Under the pieces are notes generated by a model. The model was not told the origin of the DNA. It saw only the letters and a program-made list of their open reading frames with translations, and made no database searches. A DNA stretch of 64,000 nucleotides from Distichodus sexfasciatus (lineage: Eukaryota > Chordata > Actinopteri > Characiformes > Distichodontidae), in NCBI GenBank assembly GCA_032718565.1, contig JAVGVS010000514.1, positions 182,989 to 246,988 on the forward strand. Reading direction: 5' to 3'. The translations under genes and the position numbers were made by a program. This document shows positions 1-10,047 of this stretch, one piece after another; position 1 is the stretch's first letter; each line of letters starts with the position of its first letter.

Positions 1-1185
1 ACTGACCAGTGACCAGTGAATATTTGCTGGAGGTAGAGACAACACCAGTCTGATACCCACTGTTGGAATTGGGCTAATATTGAAACTAACTTTGCCTTAA
101 GATATATAATTTAATATGAAAATATATATAAAAAATATATATAATTAGTTTTAGTACCCAACGTTTAAATATTTACTTCATGATCACGTGAAAAACTAGT
201 ATTGTACCATCTCTATCCATTACACTATATTTGTAAAACCAAACTAAGAGGCCAGTTTAGGTTTGAACAAAATGATTAATGATTATATTACTAATTTGCT
301 GGTCTAGATCAGGCCTAACTGGTACAGGTGTTTGTCAGGATGCTGTGTTATTAAGGTGAGTGCCTTCACAGACTTTATTGTAGACACGTCGTGTTAAATA
401 ATTCTTCTGTGTGTGTTTCTGTGGACTGAACTAATTGATTGCAAGGTGTGTGTGTTCATTACACAAGGAGTGATGGCTTCACTCTACATATTTCATGCAT
501 ACAAACCCTGCAAGTTTCATGAAGTTGTCTGAGTGAGTAACGTTCAGTGCCTAGTGAAGTCGTTTATTTGAATAATTAATGTTTATGCAGTTGATGAGAA
601 TGAGGGAGAGGGTTCTGGCCTGAGAGTTCTGGTGAAACAAGTAGGAGAATAAATCACCAGGTTAATCATGGTACGATATATTGATTTATTGTAATTCTAT
701 TACTCATCATTCTTTGTTAATAAAAACAGTCCTCCAGTTCAATATAAAGTGATGTTACAATATGTCTGATGCATCACTTTCATTCAGATCACGAATAATA
801 ATTAAAAATCGTTTGACATTTTTATTTCAGGGCACAGTGGCCTGTGTTATTGTGTTTAATAAAAGTTGTCAGTAAACCAGATGACATCTCGGGGCTTGCT
901 TGGTGAAGGACTTATTTTAATTGCACCTATTTGCTTAAAGGTTATTTTTATTCTTCTTCTAATAATAATAATAAGAAGAAGAAGAAGAAGAATAAAATGA
1001 AAGAAAAGTAAAATAATTAAAAAAAAATCATTAGCTGTCATATGCATAATATAGTTACTACAAATTTAGAAATGCTTTATTACTTAATAATGATGATTAA
1101 TAATACAAAATAATTTTTGGCATATATTATACAATTATGTATTAGATTACTTTGAAAATGTATTTAATACTTAAAATTATTTACT

Positions 1186-1187
<2 letters not shown>
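1..1187. other. AT-rich noncoding stretch, nothing recognised
   Basis: I see no coding frame, SINE or transposon end. The right part holds a short AAT/AAG simple repeat near 957-1000. Short reading frames here are translations of low-complexity DNA. Confidence 0.6.

Positions 1188-1248
<61 letters not shown>
1188..1248. repeat. (AT)n dinucleotide array
   Basis: About 30 uninterrupted AT units lie in AT-rich DNA. It can extrude as a cruciform and is likely length-polymorphic. Confidence 0.97.
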
Positions 1249-1250
<2 letters not shown>

Positions 1251-1410
1251 TAATTCTATGATAGTAGATTATTTGTGTAAGTATTAAACAATAATAACTC
1301 ATGAAAATAAAATAATTTAATATCATATTTTACTATATAATTATATTTATTATAGCATACACAATATATAATTACCTAGTTCCATATACATTAAAAATAT
1401 ATAGCTATTG

Positions 1411-1411
<1 letters not shown>

Positions 1412-1445
<34 letters not shown>

Positions 1446-1465
1446 ATAATAATAATAATAATAAT
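1412..1465. repeat. (TAA)n trinucleotide array
   Basis: TAA units with one break (tac) near 1444 lead directly into the SINE-B tail that follows. Confidence 0.95.
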
Positions 1466-1535
1466 ACCCATGACCCCAGTTGGGATTAAGTGGTTCGCAT
1501 AATGAATGAATGAATGAATGAATGAATGAATGAAT
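1466..1535 (+). mobile_element. SINE-B 3' end with (AATG)n tail
   Basis: The sequence gggattaagtggttcgcat followed by eight or nine AATG units matches the 3' end of the longer SINE-B copies at 3846 and 53968. The head and body are absent, so this is a strongly 5'-truncated copy. Confidence 0.75.
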
Positions 1536-1592
1536 AATAATAATAATAAGAAGAAGAAGATGAAGATGATGATGATGATGATGATGATGATT
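1536..1592. repeat. (AAT)(AAG)(ATG) compound microsatellite
   Basis: Three trinucleotide motifs succeed each other directly after the SINE-B AATG tail. This suggests slippage and point mutation that started in the retroposon tail. A His/Leu/Tyr-rich minus-strand open frame over 1350-1694 is only a translation of these arrays. Confidence 0.9.
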
Positions 1593-1699
1593 TTTTTTAA
1601 AATAATTATAGTAGTTTTGTTTCTTCTGAAGCTTAAATATGAGAAAACTATTTATTTGAATCTGTCTGTGCCACTTCCAGCCTAAATCCTCCATTAGAT

Positions 1700-2440
1700 A
1701 TCAGCACATTTTAAAATAATGTTTTTCACCCACGGAATAGTTTGAAGTGCTTTTTTTTTACACACTGTGGGGAATGTGGGTTTGGGTTCCTGAGCGCGCT
1801 CTAATCTCTGCTTTTATCATTTGTTTTGATTTCTGCTGGAGGATCTCAGCATGGTCTGTGTGTGTGTGTGTGTTGAGGAGTCCGGCGGTGTGTGTTTTCC
1901 CTCAGTGTGTATTAGCTTGTGTGTGTGAGGTGGTTATGATTGTGATTTACCCGGCAGGGCAGGAGCTGGAGGCCATTGTGCCGATCTCTCGGCTCTTCCT
2001 CTCATTACTCTTTGTGCGCTGTCAGCCAGCCGAGTCTTGACTAAATCTAGGCTGCGATCTCTTCTTCCGTAACCTTGCTTATTCCCCACAGTGGAGTTTG
2101 TGTAGCTGTGAGGAATTGACGAGAGCACAACGTCGTCGCAGATAAATATATAAATGCCGTGTTTGTCTCTCTCAGGGCCAGTGCGCCGCTTTGTTACTGC
2201 TGCGCTTTTCTTCCTCAGCATGGCAGCAGCAGCAGCAGTGTCCTGTGATGTGGCGTTTAGTGCGTGTCTCTCTCTCCCTCTGTGGGGGGCGCTGCCGCTG
2301 CTGCGGCGGTGGAAGTGTAGGGAGATTTAAACACCGCCCCAGCCACCTGGGGTTTATGGCCGGAAGGCAGGAGTGTGTAAGATGACATATGAGCCTGCGA
2401 AGCCCCATGTGCTGGAATTTAGAGGGACAAACTGGGAGAA
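1700..2440. other. Single-copy-looking stretch, candidate regulatory
   Basis: Balanced-composition sequence with a short GT run at 1858-1873 and a CAG run near 2225-2240. No repeat family is recognised. Overlapping short frames on both strands show no family motif. It could be a conserved noncoding element, but nothing beyond composition supports this. Confidence 0.2.
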
Positions 2441-2454
2441 GCAGAATACAATTT

Positions 2455-2611
2455 AAGTGAGTGACTATTTGTCATTGTGAACACACCTCAGCACAGCACA
2501 GCACACAGTGCACCTCAACTCAATGTAACCTCTGCGATTGACCTATCCGTAAAGGAGCAGTGGACAGTTTTGTTGCAGTGCCTGGAGAGCAGTGCTTGGG
2601 GACAGTACCTT
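2455..2611 (-). mobile_element. SINE-A, head-truncated
   Basis: Reads on the minus strand from the tail (gtgactatttgtcattgtga in plus orientation) to gcttggggacagtacctt. The tRNA-like head is missing. Confidence 0.85.
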
Positions 2612-2830
2612 CAGAAAACAAATACAGAGCATGCCAACAGGGAGTAACGTAAGGGTGGACCTACAGACACAAAAGGGAGAGATGTGTCTACTAGGAAGCT
2701 AGCAAACAAGAACACTGAACAGATTACAGGGGCCTAAATGATTAAACCAATGGATTTACCCAGAACTGGGTAAACTAATGGTGAGGAACTAAACCGGGCT
2801 CAATGAACAACAAGATTGGTAGCGGTAGTT

Positions 2831-3085
2831 GGAGTAGTTGGTAGCGTAACTGTTAGGGGGTTAGCCCCGTGATTGGAAGGTCGCCGGTTCAAATCCAGGA
2901 CCAATAAAAGATACCACTAAGGTACTCATGACCAAGGTACCGTCCCCTAGCACTGCTCCCCAGGCACTGTCAATAAAGCTGTCCACTGCTCCTTCATGGA
3001 TGTGTCCGATGCAGAGATCACATTTGGCTATGATGCAATGTGTGCTGTGCTGTGTTCACAATATCAAATAATCTTTCACTTTATT
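2831..3085 (+). mobile_element. SINE-A, nearly full length
   Basis: The head starts ggagtagttggtagcgtaac. A canonical pol III B box (ggttcaaatcc) lies at 2886-2896. The body has ctcatgaccaaggtaccgtc and the tail ends ttcacaatatcaaataatct. This is one of the best copies for defining the family. It resembles a tRNA gene only in its first ~75 bases and does not fold into a usable tRNA. Confidence 0.9.
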
Positions 3086-3119
3086 TAATCAATGGAAAGT
3101 TAACCAATTAGAATACACA

Positions 3120-3228
3120 GGGTGCAGGACAGAGCGAAATGACTGACATACCACACAAGACAGACACAGGACAAGACAGGAGCGCCCTCCGATGGCTGGC
3201 TGGGAAAAAGTCCGGGGAGAGCCATGAC
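3120..3228 (-). mobile_element. LTR-like terminal fragment
   Basis: Read on the minus strand it begins gtcatggctctccccggact and continues through gcgctcctgtcttgtc. The opening resembles the end of the 819-bp insertion at 40554-41372 and the scrap at 51205. It is probably one end of a dispersed LTR-type element; the family is unidentified. Confidence 0.4.
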
Positions 3229-3232
3229 TCTA

Positions 3233-3264
3233 CCTATCTATCTATCTATCTGTCTATCTGTCTA

Positions 3265-3297
<33 letters not shown>

Positions 3298-3425
3298 TTC
3301 TTCATCCATTCTTCTCTCTGTCTCTCCATCCATCCATATATTTGTTTGACTACCTGTTTGTCTATACATCCTTTATGTCCCTCCATCCATCAATCCATCT
3401 CTTTTACTATCTTGTCTGTCTGTAT
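3233..3425. repeat. (TATC)n/(TGTC)n array with degenerate ATCC tail
   Basis: About 16 tetranucleotide units (3233-3298) switch from TATC to TGTC. Scattered ATCC/TCTG units follow to about 3425. The Ser/Leu/Ile-rich open frame across it is an artefact. Confidence 0.93.
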
Positions 3426-3429
3426 TTGT

Positions 3430-3845
3430 CTAGATGGAGAGACACACAAAAACATTCATAAGCAAACACATTGGGGCTAAAACGGCTGCGATCAAAAGTT
3501 ATGTGTACATGATGTGTTACATGCAGAGTAAAACTCTCTGAAGGCTTACCTCTTTGTGTGTGTGTGGTGTGTGGGAGCACGAGGTCTGTCAGTAATTGCG
3601 ATTAAATTTTTATCGACATGACACCATCTAAAATTCATCACACCAGTTTTCCAGGATTTACTATTCCAGACCAGACAGATAATGTGCTCATAGTGTGACA
3701 TGCAAGCCCAATGCGGAATTCAGCTTTCAAACCGTGTATTATTAATTCAGTCATTTTTCATATTAAAACCAAAAACCGAAACACCAAAACATGCCTATTT
3801 TTAGCATTCATTTTATAGTACATCCCTAGTTTTGGAAACGAATGT
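3430..3845. other. Noncoding stretch, nothing recognised
   Basis: Ordinary AT-rich sequence with a short GT run near 3557. No repeat family or coding signal is seen. Confidence 0.5.
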
Positions 3846-4400
3846 TGTGCCACTTTTGTCTCACAGCAAGAAGGTTCTGGGTTCGAGTCCCGGTCGGTCA
3901 TGAGGTTTTTCTGTGTGGGGTTTGCTTCCTCCCGTCATGCTCACATGGGTTTTCTCCACGTGCTCTGGTTTCCTCCCACAGTGCAAAAGCACAAAGTTCA
4001 GGTTGATTGTTGACTTGGCTTCGTAGGTGTGTATGTGAGTGTGTTTGTGTGAGTCTGTGCCCTGCTGTGTGTTAGCTCCCTCCCAAGGTTGGTCCCCGTC
4101 TTGCGCCCATAGTCCCAGGATAGTCTGCGGTCTCTGCAACCCTGATAAGTGATTATAAGTGATTATTTGTCATTGTGAACACACCACAGCACAGCACACA
4201 GTGCATCACAACGAAATGTGACCTCTGCATTTTACCCATCCGTGAAGGATGCAGGGGGCAGCTGCCAAGGGCAGCGCCCGTGGAGCAGTGCTTAGAACCT
4301 GCGTCCTTCTGATCACAGGGTGAACACCCTACGTTATGCCACCAGCTGCCCCATGATTAACGATTAAGCAGTTCAGATAATGAATGAGTAAATGTTTTGT
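3846..4400 (+). mobile_element. SINE-B copy split by a nested SINE-A
   Basis: The left part runs from the head through the B box (ggttcgagtcc, 3880-3890) and tttcctcccacagtgc to ctctgcaaccctgata near 4146. The 3' end resumes after 4352 with gattaagcagttcagataat. A minus-oriented SINE-A occupies the gap. The near-repeat tgataagtgatta / tgattaacgatta on either side (10 of 13 matches) is a plausible target-site duplication. Confidence 0.85.
4156..4352 (-). mobile_element. SINE-A nested inside SINE-B
   Basis: The plus strand reads tail first (gattatttgtcattgtgaac) and ends accagctgcccc, the complement of the gggcagttggt head. The insertion postdates the SINE-B copy around it. Confidence 0.9.
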
Positions 4401-4439
4401 GGGTTTAAAGTGAAAAACAAATGAATAAATGATACACGG

Positions 4440-4850
4440 AGACGTTTCATTTGCGTTTTAGGGGAGATTTGGCAGCCGAGGGTCCGAGTAACTGCTATGG
4501 ATGCAAAATGACTGGCGATGTCTCTGCCAAACTCCCTGCGGCAATGCTGCAAATTCCGATTCCGCTTTTCCGACGGAAAGATTTACAGCGAGCGCCGGCC
4601 TCGGCGGTGGAGGACGGGGAGCGTCGTGGGAATTCCGTCCTCGGCAAAATCAATACGGTAAACTCGGCTGCGCTGCGCAATCAACTGTGTGTCAAACGTT
4701 AAGGCCTTCAGCTGAAATAATCCTCTCGCTTTCCCCACTGACGCAAACTTAATATTGGACATCTTGCGTGTCCCCGACCCCCACCGCCTCGCGCCTTTAA
4801 TCCTTAAATCAAGAACAATTACAGACGCGGGTCACTGTTGAGGGTGCCGG
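4440..4850. other. GC-richer single-copy stretch
   Basis: CpG-containing sequence is open in several frames on both strands over 4451-4752, as expected for a short GC-rich patch. No splice-bounded frame or protein motif stands out, so I do not call an exon. It could be a regulatory element. Confidence 0.2.
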
Positions 4851-4902
4851 AGGTGAACGGGTGTGTTAAAATTCCTGCTATGTTGCTCCAGTTCAAGCAG
4901 AG

Positions 4903-4977
<75 letters not shown>

Positions 4978-5140
4978 GTGTCTATCTGTCTGTCTGTCTA
5001 TCTACACATTTGTCTATTTGTCTATTTTTCTGCTTATCTATCTATATTTCTACCTACCTCTCCATCCATCCATCCATCCATCTATCCATCCGAGTGTTCC
5101 TCTGTCTATCCATTCATCAGTTCATTCGTCCAACCAATCA
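4903..5140. repeat. (TATC)n array with degenerate flank
   Basis: Nearly 19 perfect TATC units (4903-4977) are followed by diverged TCTG/ATCC units to about 5140. Frames translating as repeated Leu-Ser-Ile-Tyr are artefacts. Confidence 0.97.
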
Positions 5141-5399
5141 GTCCTTTTTTTTGTTTGTTTTTTCTCAGTTTGTTAGCGAACAATGAAGGCAAAAAGCAAA
5201 CAATAAAAACAAAACCCAAAACATTTCTTTTGTGTATTCAAGGTAAAATATTCAATTAATCAGGATATTGATTAGAGCTCATATCGCCCTGTTCTGCTAC
5301 TTGCTCAGTTATACTGCTTTACTGTTAGCCACATTAGCTGAACTTTTCCATTTAGCGCACTTTAAACTGCAGTCAGAATAGCCAGAACTCATTTATAAG

Positions 5400-6200
5400 T
5401 AACATGGATTGCATTTTCAGCTCAATGAGGTCTCGTATCCTCAAATTGATTGGCAGAACGATGAGCGGCGGATAATTAGCGGTTTACTTGAATCCATTTG
5501 TATTATCCACAGGTTTTTCAAAGCGGGCAGGTTGTCGCTAATCCCCCACTCCCCCTCTGTTCAGTTCCGTCTGATTGAGAGTGCTCTTTTCCCACCACAC
5601 ACTCCTCCCTCCCGACCCCCGACCCCATCATAAATCCCAGTCTTTCCTGTTTTATTATTAAAGTCGCCGGCAGGTAGCGGCGGTGGCCTTCCACCGCTAC
5701 AAGCCCCGACTGAGAGCCGCCACCTCCTCCTGGGGTTAAGCTCTCTTTTCATTTTGTGATGAGCCTTCATCCCCCCCTTATTTTTTGTTTTTGAGGAGCG
5801 CTTGTCAATCAAGACGGTCATTGTCCACCTTCCAACCAGGTCCCTGGGAGGACAGCTTTGGTAATCTGAGGTGTAATAATAATAATAATAATAATCTTGG
5901 CTGTTTATGAAGGGTCAAGCGACGCCGGCTGATCAATTCAGAGCCCTCCACCTGGTGCCGTCTCCCCCCACTCCTCCCCGCCTCACTCACCCGCCTCCGC
6001 ATCTTCGCTTCCCCCAAAGCCTAATCACAATTTGTTTTGCGATATTGAGAAATAATAGCCTCTCCTTGGTCGTCGGTTACAGGCGGAATTGCATTACCGA
6101 GCTTTGTTTAAACAGCAGAACGAATCGATGCCATCTGCCTCCCTACATCGCGCTCTCTCTCTGCCTCCTCTCTGACATTGTCAATTGCTAATATCAACCC
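5400..6200. other. Single-copy-looking stretch, candidate regulatory
   Basis: About 800 bases free of recognised repeats except (AAT)n at 5874-5895. It contains several TAAT/ATTA cores (for example cggataattagcggtttac) and mixed GC content. No frame shows a protein motif. Single-copy sequence of this kind between repeats in a gene-poor fish region is a candidate conserved noncoding element. Confidence 0.3.
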
Positions 6201-6395
6201 ACATGCCGGTGCGTATCGATTCTCCGCCTCTCCGGGTATTTATTATCATCCCTGTGTGTTTGCTTTCTTCCCTTTGTCCACTGTATCTGGGTTTGTGAAG
6301 TGGTGGTGTTGCGTCTCTGTCTGTGTGATACCTGGCGATGTGTGATGCTTATCGATCCAATCTGATAATGTAATCATTATGTCCATCTGGAGAAG

Positions 6396-6626
6396 TGGAT
6401 CTATGATACTCGCCATTGTACCAAGAAGTCGTGGGTTCGATTCCCACCTCCATCATAGGGTCCCTGAGCAAGATCGTTGGTGTAGTTGGTAGTCAGATGA
6501 TCGCTTGACTGGTAAAGGCACGACTGAGGTCCTCATGAGTAAGGTACCACCCCCAAGCACTGTCCCTTAAATGAGGAAATGGATGTTGCTCTGGATAAGA
6601 GCATCTGCCAAATTCTGTGAATGTAG
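6396..6626 (+). mobile_element. SINE-C copy split by a SINE-A piece
   Basis: The left part carries a B box (ggttcgattcc, 6434-6444) and gggtccctgagcaaga. The right part resumes near 6562 with tgtcccttaaatgaggaaat and ends gataagagcatctgcca. The middle is SINE-A sequence. Confidence 0.8.
6476..6561 (+). mobile_element. SINE-A fragment nested in SINE-C
   Basis: Carries a gttggtgtagttggtagtca head and ctcatgagtaaggtaccacc body, and stops at ccaagcac. It lacks the A-family tail, so it may be a template-switch chimera rather than a normal insertion. Confidence 0.75.
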
Positions 6627-6633
6627 TCTACGT

Positions 6634-6960
6634 CAGTGGTTCCCAAACCGGGGGTCGCGACCCCTGGGGGGGCGCGGAGTTATGATAAGGGGGGGGCACG
6701 GCAAGGCTAGTGTACGGTCAGACGATTTTTATAGAGATTCGAAAGAGATAAACGGCCGAAAATATCTGCCGCGCCTCCCGACAGTATTCAGCGCGCACTG
6801 CTCAATGTGTGACGCTCTGCTCAATATTCCTCTCTATGCATATACATTCCGATGAGTTGCTCACGGCCCATATGAATGCTCCACTCGTGTACCGCTTATG
6901 CTCAACGGAAAAGCAAAGTCCGCTCAAATAACGCGCCGACAAAAAAAGGTCTATGTATAA
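6634..6960 (+). mobile_element. hAT-type DNA transposon, one end
   Basis: Starts cagtggttcccaaaccgggg followed by gtcgcgacccc, which matches the CAGTGGTTC(T/C)CAA end common in Charlie-like hAT elements. No matching inverted end is visible downstream, so the copy is truncated. The right limit is approximate. Confidence 0.6.
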
Positions 6961-7110
6961 CTTGTTCCTGTTTGCAATAGCGCCACATACTGTGCTGTAA
7001 CATGCTGTAGTACTGCTGTACTGGACAACGCTGGAAAAATGACGCTATCGTCTCGTGACGGTATGCTCTGATAACAGTAGCTTTGTAGGACTACACATTA
7101 TTTTGATAAT

Positions 7111-7187
7111 TAGCTCCTTAACAGATGAGTCAGATGCAGTCGTTACATTTCGTTGTGTTGTGCTGTGTTCACAATGACAAAGAATTT
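7111..7187 (+). mobile_element. SINE-A tail fragment
   Basis: Contains tagctccttaacagatgagt, then catttcgttgtgttgtgctg and ttcacaatgacaaagaattt. Head and middle are missing. Confidence 0.75.
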
Positions 7188-7329
7188 AGAGTGTACCAGT
7201 AAACAGTGCATTTTTGCACATTTGGGAACACAAAATGTGTTAGTAAAACAGTGTCGACTCCAAGTTTCTCTTTTCCTGCTCCGTCTGTTTCCCTCCTGTG
7301 TTTATATCATTTTTTGACATTTGCTAGCT

Positions 7330-7660
7330 TCCAACAGCTGAAATCAAAGAAAGTCCCTCACAAAGAAGCTGCCCGTCGCCACGAGAGCGTCGCAGAGGGC
7401 CACACTCTCCTCCTCCTCCTCCTCCTCCTCCCACATAATAGACTTGTCCATCACTCATCCATAGCGGGATTACGGGGCCCCGTCCGGATTACAGAGCCGC
7501 CACTTCCTCCCCTCTTACTATTCAAACGCATTAGCGGGGCTGAATAATGCAGCCGTCAGAGCCGTGACAGTTCAACCCCCTGCATCAGCAGGTCCCTCGG
7601 GGGGCTGAACCCTCACCGACAGAGGACTGACAGGACTCCAAAGATACGGCTCGCTGTGGA
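7330..7660. other. Single-copy-looking stretch, candidate regulatory
   Basis: Contains two nearby GGATTA cores (gcgggattacgg and ccggattacaga), which match the K50 homeodomain (OTX/PITX-type) core, and a near-palindrome around gcggggctgaataatgcagc. A short CTC run lies at 7406-7431. No coding signal. Confidence 0.28.
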
Positions 7661-7683
7661 AACTGGGGTCCTGAACCCTGTTT

Positions 7684-8460
7684 GTCTCTCTCTCTCTCTC
7701 TCTGGAGGACGTTTTTCATCCCCGTGCCGTCACTCTGAGAGTGATAAAACAGAGATGGCATCCGCCACGTCTCACAGCTGGACCCTTTTTTATTTTATTT
7801 TATTTTTCTGCAGCAAAAAGTTTTGTTTTCTCAACTTAACTCATGAGAAAGGAGCGGCTCTACAATCAGGGGCGTTGTGGGTTTTGTGGTTTACACACAC
7901 TCTCGGCCTTGGGGCTTTCATTTTTGATTTGTGTTTCCCTTTACTTTTTTTAAACTTCTCTCGCTGTCTCTCTCTCTCTCTCAGTCTTAGTGTCTCTGTT
8001 TCTCTTTCTATCATTTCCTGACTCTCTCTCTCTCTTTGAGTTTTTTTTCTATCTTTCACTCTGATTCTCTCGCTTCCTCCCTCACTCTCTTTTTTTATAT
8101 TTCTTTCTGTCTGTTTCTCTTTCTCTCTTTGTTTCTGTTTCTCTTTCTGTGTCTCTTTCTGACACTCCCTGCCTCTTTCTTTCTGTCTCTCTTCCTTACT
8201 CTCCTTCCTTCTCTTTCGGTGTTTCTGTTCGTTCTCTTTGTGACTTTTCTTTTTGTCTATCTCTCTTTCTTGTCTTCTTGTCTTTTTCTGTATGTCCTTC
8301 TGACGTTCTCCTTCTCTGTTTCTCTCTCACTCTCTCTTTGTGTCTTTCTTTCTATCTGTTTCTCTCACTCTTTCTCATTTTGAGTTTTTTCTTCTCTTTC
8401 CTTCCCCTCCTTAATGTCTCTCTCTCTGTTTCTTTCTCTCTCTCTCTCTCTCTCTTTTGA
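7684..8460. repeat. CT-rich polypyrimidine tract, left part
   Basis: A CT run at 7684-7704 is followed by dense CTCT/TTTC sequence from about 7960 to 8460. Leu/Ser/Phe-rich frames here are artefacts. The tract resumes at 9283 beyond a LINE insertion. Confidence 0.85.
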
Positions 8461-9270
8461 GTCAAAGTCAAAGTAAACTTTATTGTCATCTCTGCAAACA
8501 ACAAAGAACAAGGTACAAGGAACAAATAAGACAATAAAATATATAAATAGAATATAAAATATACACTTTAAACTAGAAGTACACTATAAATATAAAACTT
8601 TAAACTTTAAACTAGAAAGAGAGACAATAACTAGAAAGAGAGACAAAGATGTTGTGCAAATATGTAGCAACAGTGCAAAATTGTGTAAATATTGCAGCAA
8701 CAGCAAAGACGATTGCAATTTAGATCGGCCGGCATTAAATGTGTGCCAGATCAGCAGCAGTTCACAGTCCGGGTGTGTGTGTGTGTGGGAGGGAGTGTGA
8801 GGGCAGGAAGTGTGTTTAAAAGTTTGATGGCTTGTGGGAAAAAGCTATCACGCAGTCTGGTGGATCGAGTCCTCATACTGCGATAGCGTCTGCCGGATGG
8901 GAGGAGTGTAAAGAGTCCATGTGAAGGATGTGAGGGGTCGAGCACGATGCAGGAGGCTCTCCTGATGTCGTGTTTGTAAAAGATGTCCTGCAGTGGCAGG
9001 AGAGACGCTCTGATGATGTTGCCAGCTGCTTTAACAATCCTTTGTAGCTGTCTGTGATCGGCAACAGCGCTGATACCAAACCAGGCGGAGATGTAGCTGG
9101 TCAGGAGGCTCTCTATGGTGCCCCTGTAGAACACGGTGAGGGTGGGAGGGTGATGGTGATGGTGGTGGTGGTGGTCCAGGTGAGGTCGTCTGAGATGTGA
9201 ACTCCCAGGAACTTGGTGTTCTTTACGGTCTCTACCGTGGAGCCGTGAATGCTGAGTGGTGTGTGGGAGG
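8461..9270 (-). pseudogene. LINE 3' end (L2/Rex1-like), truncated reverse transcriptase
   Basis: On the minus strand, 9177-9236 encodes the peptide TKFLGVHISDDLTW, typical of the end of the reverse transcriptase of jockey-superfamily LINEs. A 127-residue open frame (9134 down to 8751) begins with FYRGTIESLLTSYISAWFG and contains LLPSGRRYRSMRTRSTRLRD and FFPQA, the usual C-terminal block. A GGT/GAT microsatellite at 9147-9175 separates the two, and the frame after it starts at an internal Met, so the protein is not intact. The 3' UTR extends to 8461, where the tail is short GTCAAA repeats. The copy is 5'-truncated. L2 or Rex1 clade is my best guess. Confidence 0.8.
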
Positions 9271-9282
9271 AACGCGTTTTAC

Positions 9283-9510
9283 TGAAAACTCTTTCTCACT
9301 CTTTTTCTCTCACACTACATCTCTCTCTCCTCTTTATCACTCTCCATCTCTTTCTCTTTTGTGTCTCTGTTCATCTTTTTTCTCTCTCTACTTTTCTTTC
9401 TCACTCACTCTTTTTCTTTCTTTAGTTTTCTCTTTCTATTCCTCTGAATTTCTCTTTATCTCCCTCTGTTTCTTTCTTTCTTACTACCTCTCTTTTTGAC
9501 TCTCTATAGA
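9283..9510. repeat. CT-rich polypyrimidine tract, right part
   Basis: Continues the tract interrupted at 8460, with the same TTTCTCTC composition. Confidence 0.85.
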
Positions 9511-9518
9511 CACACGGC

Positions 9519-9581
9519 CTGAGTGTGTGAGTGTGTGTGTGTATGTGTATGTGGTTGTTTGAGAGTGTGTGTGTGTGTGTG
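9519..9581. repeat. GT-rich microsatellite
   Basis: Two (GT)n runs (9519-9542 and 9563-9581) are separated by GTAT/GGTT units. Confidence 0.9.
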
Positions 9582-10030
9582 TTGCTCTTTTGATGGACGC
9601 TGCTTCCGTGTTCGCTCCATGTTCCATGTTTTTTGGGCGATGGCGTGTGATGCGGTTCGGCTTTCAGCAACGGGTCGCGTCAGTTTCACCTGAGTGCCGC
9701 CTTGGCATCTGCCAGCTTGGGGTCCGGAGCAGCAGACTGGGAATTAAATCTCTTCCCCCCCACCAAACCCCCCCGCCCCCAAATACACACACTTGATGCC
9801 CGCTCCCTTGCCACGGCAACCTTGCCAAGGTCGTTCCCCAGCGTTCGGGCAGCGCGAAGCCGGGCGTCTGGGTTTCGGCATGAGCGGCGGGACAACAAAG
9901 GTGAAACGCAGCATGACATTCCACTCTGTTGGCATGGCAACCCCACCTTAATGAAAAGGCTGAAAAACAATAACACACCCCTCTCTCTCAAAAAAAAGGA
10001 AGAAAGAAAGGAAACAAGATCCGACGGTGT
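9582..10030. promoter_or_regulatory. Candidate regulatory stretch with two RFX X-box-like sites
   Basis: Single-copy-looking sequence carries cttgccacggcaac (9807-9820) and gttggcatggcaac (9928-9941). These match the symmetric X-box gttgccatggcaac at 12 and 13 of 14 positions. RFX factors bind such sites in ciliary and MHC class II genes. Open frames overlap here on both strands but share no protein motif. A regulatory role is inferred. Confidence 0.35.
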
Positions 10031-10047
10031 GAAGGAGCACTTGCAAT

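Noticed and set aside
2831..2910. tRNA gene (B box and cloverleaf-like head)
   Set aside because: The head is followed directly by SINE-A body and tail and recurs across the window, so it is a retroposon, not a tRNA locus.
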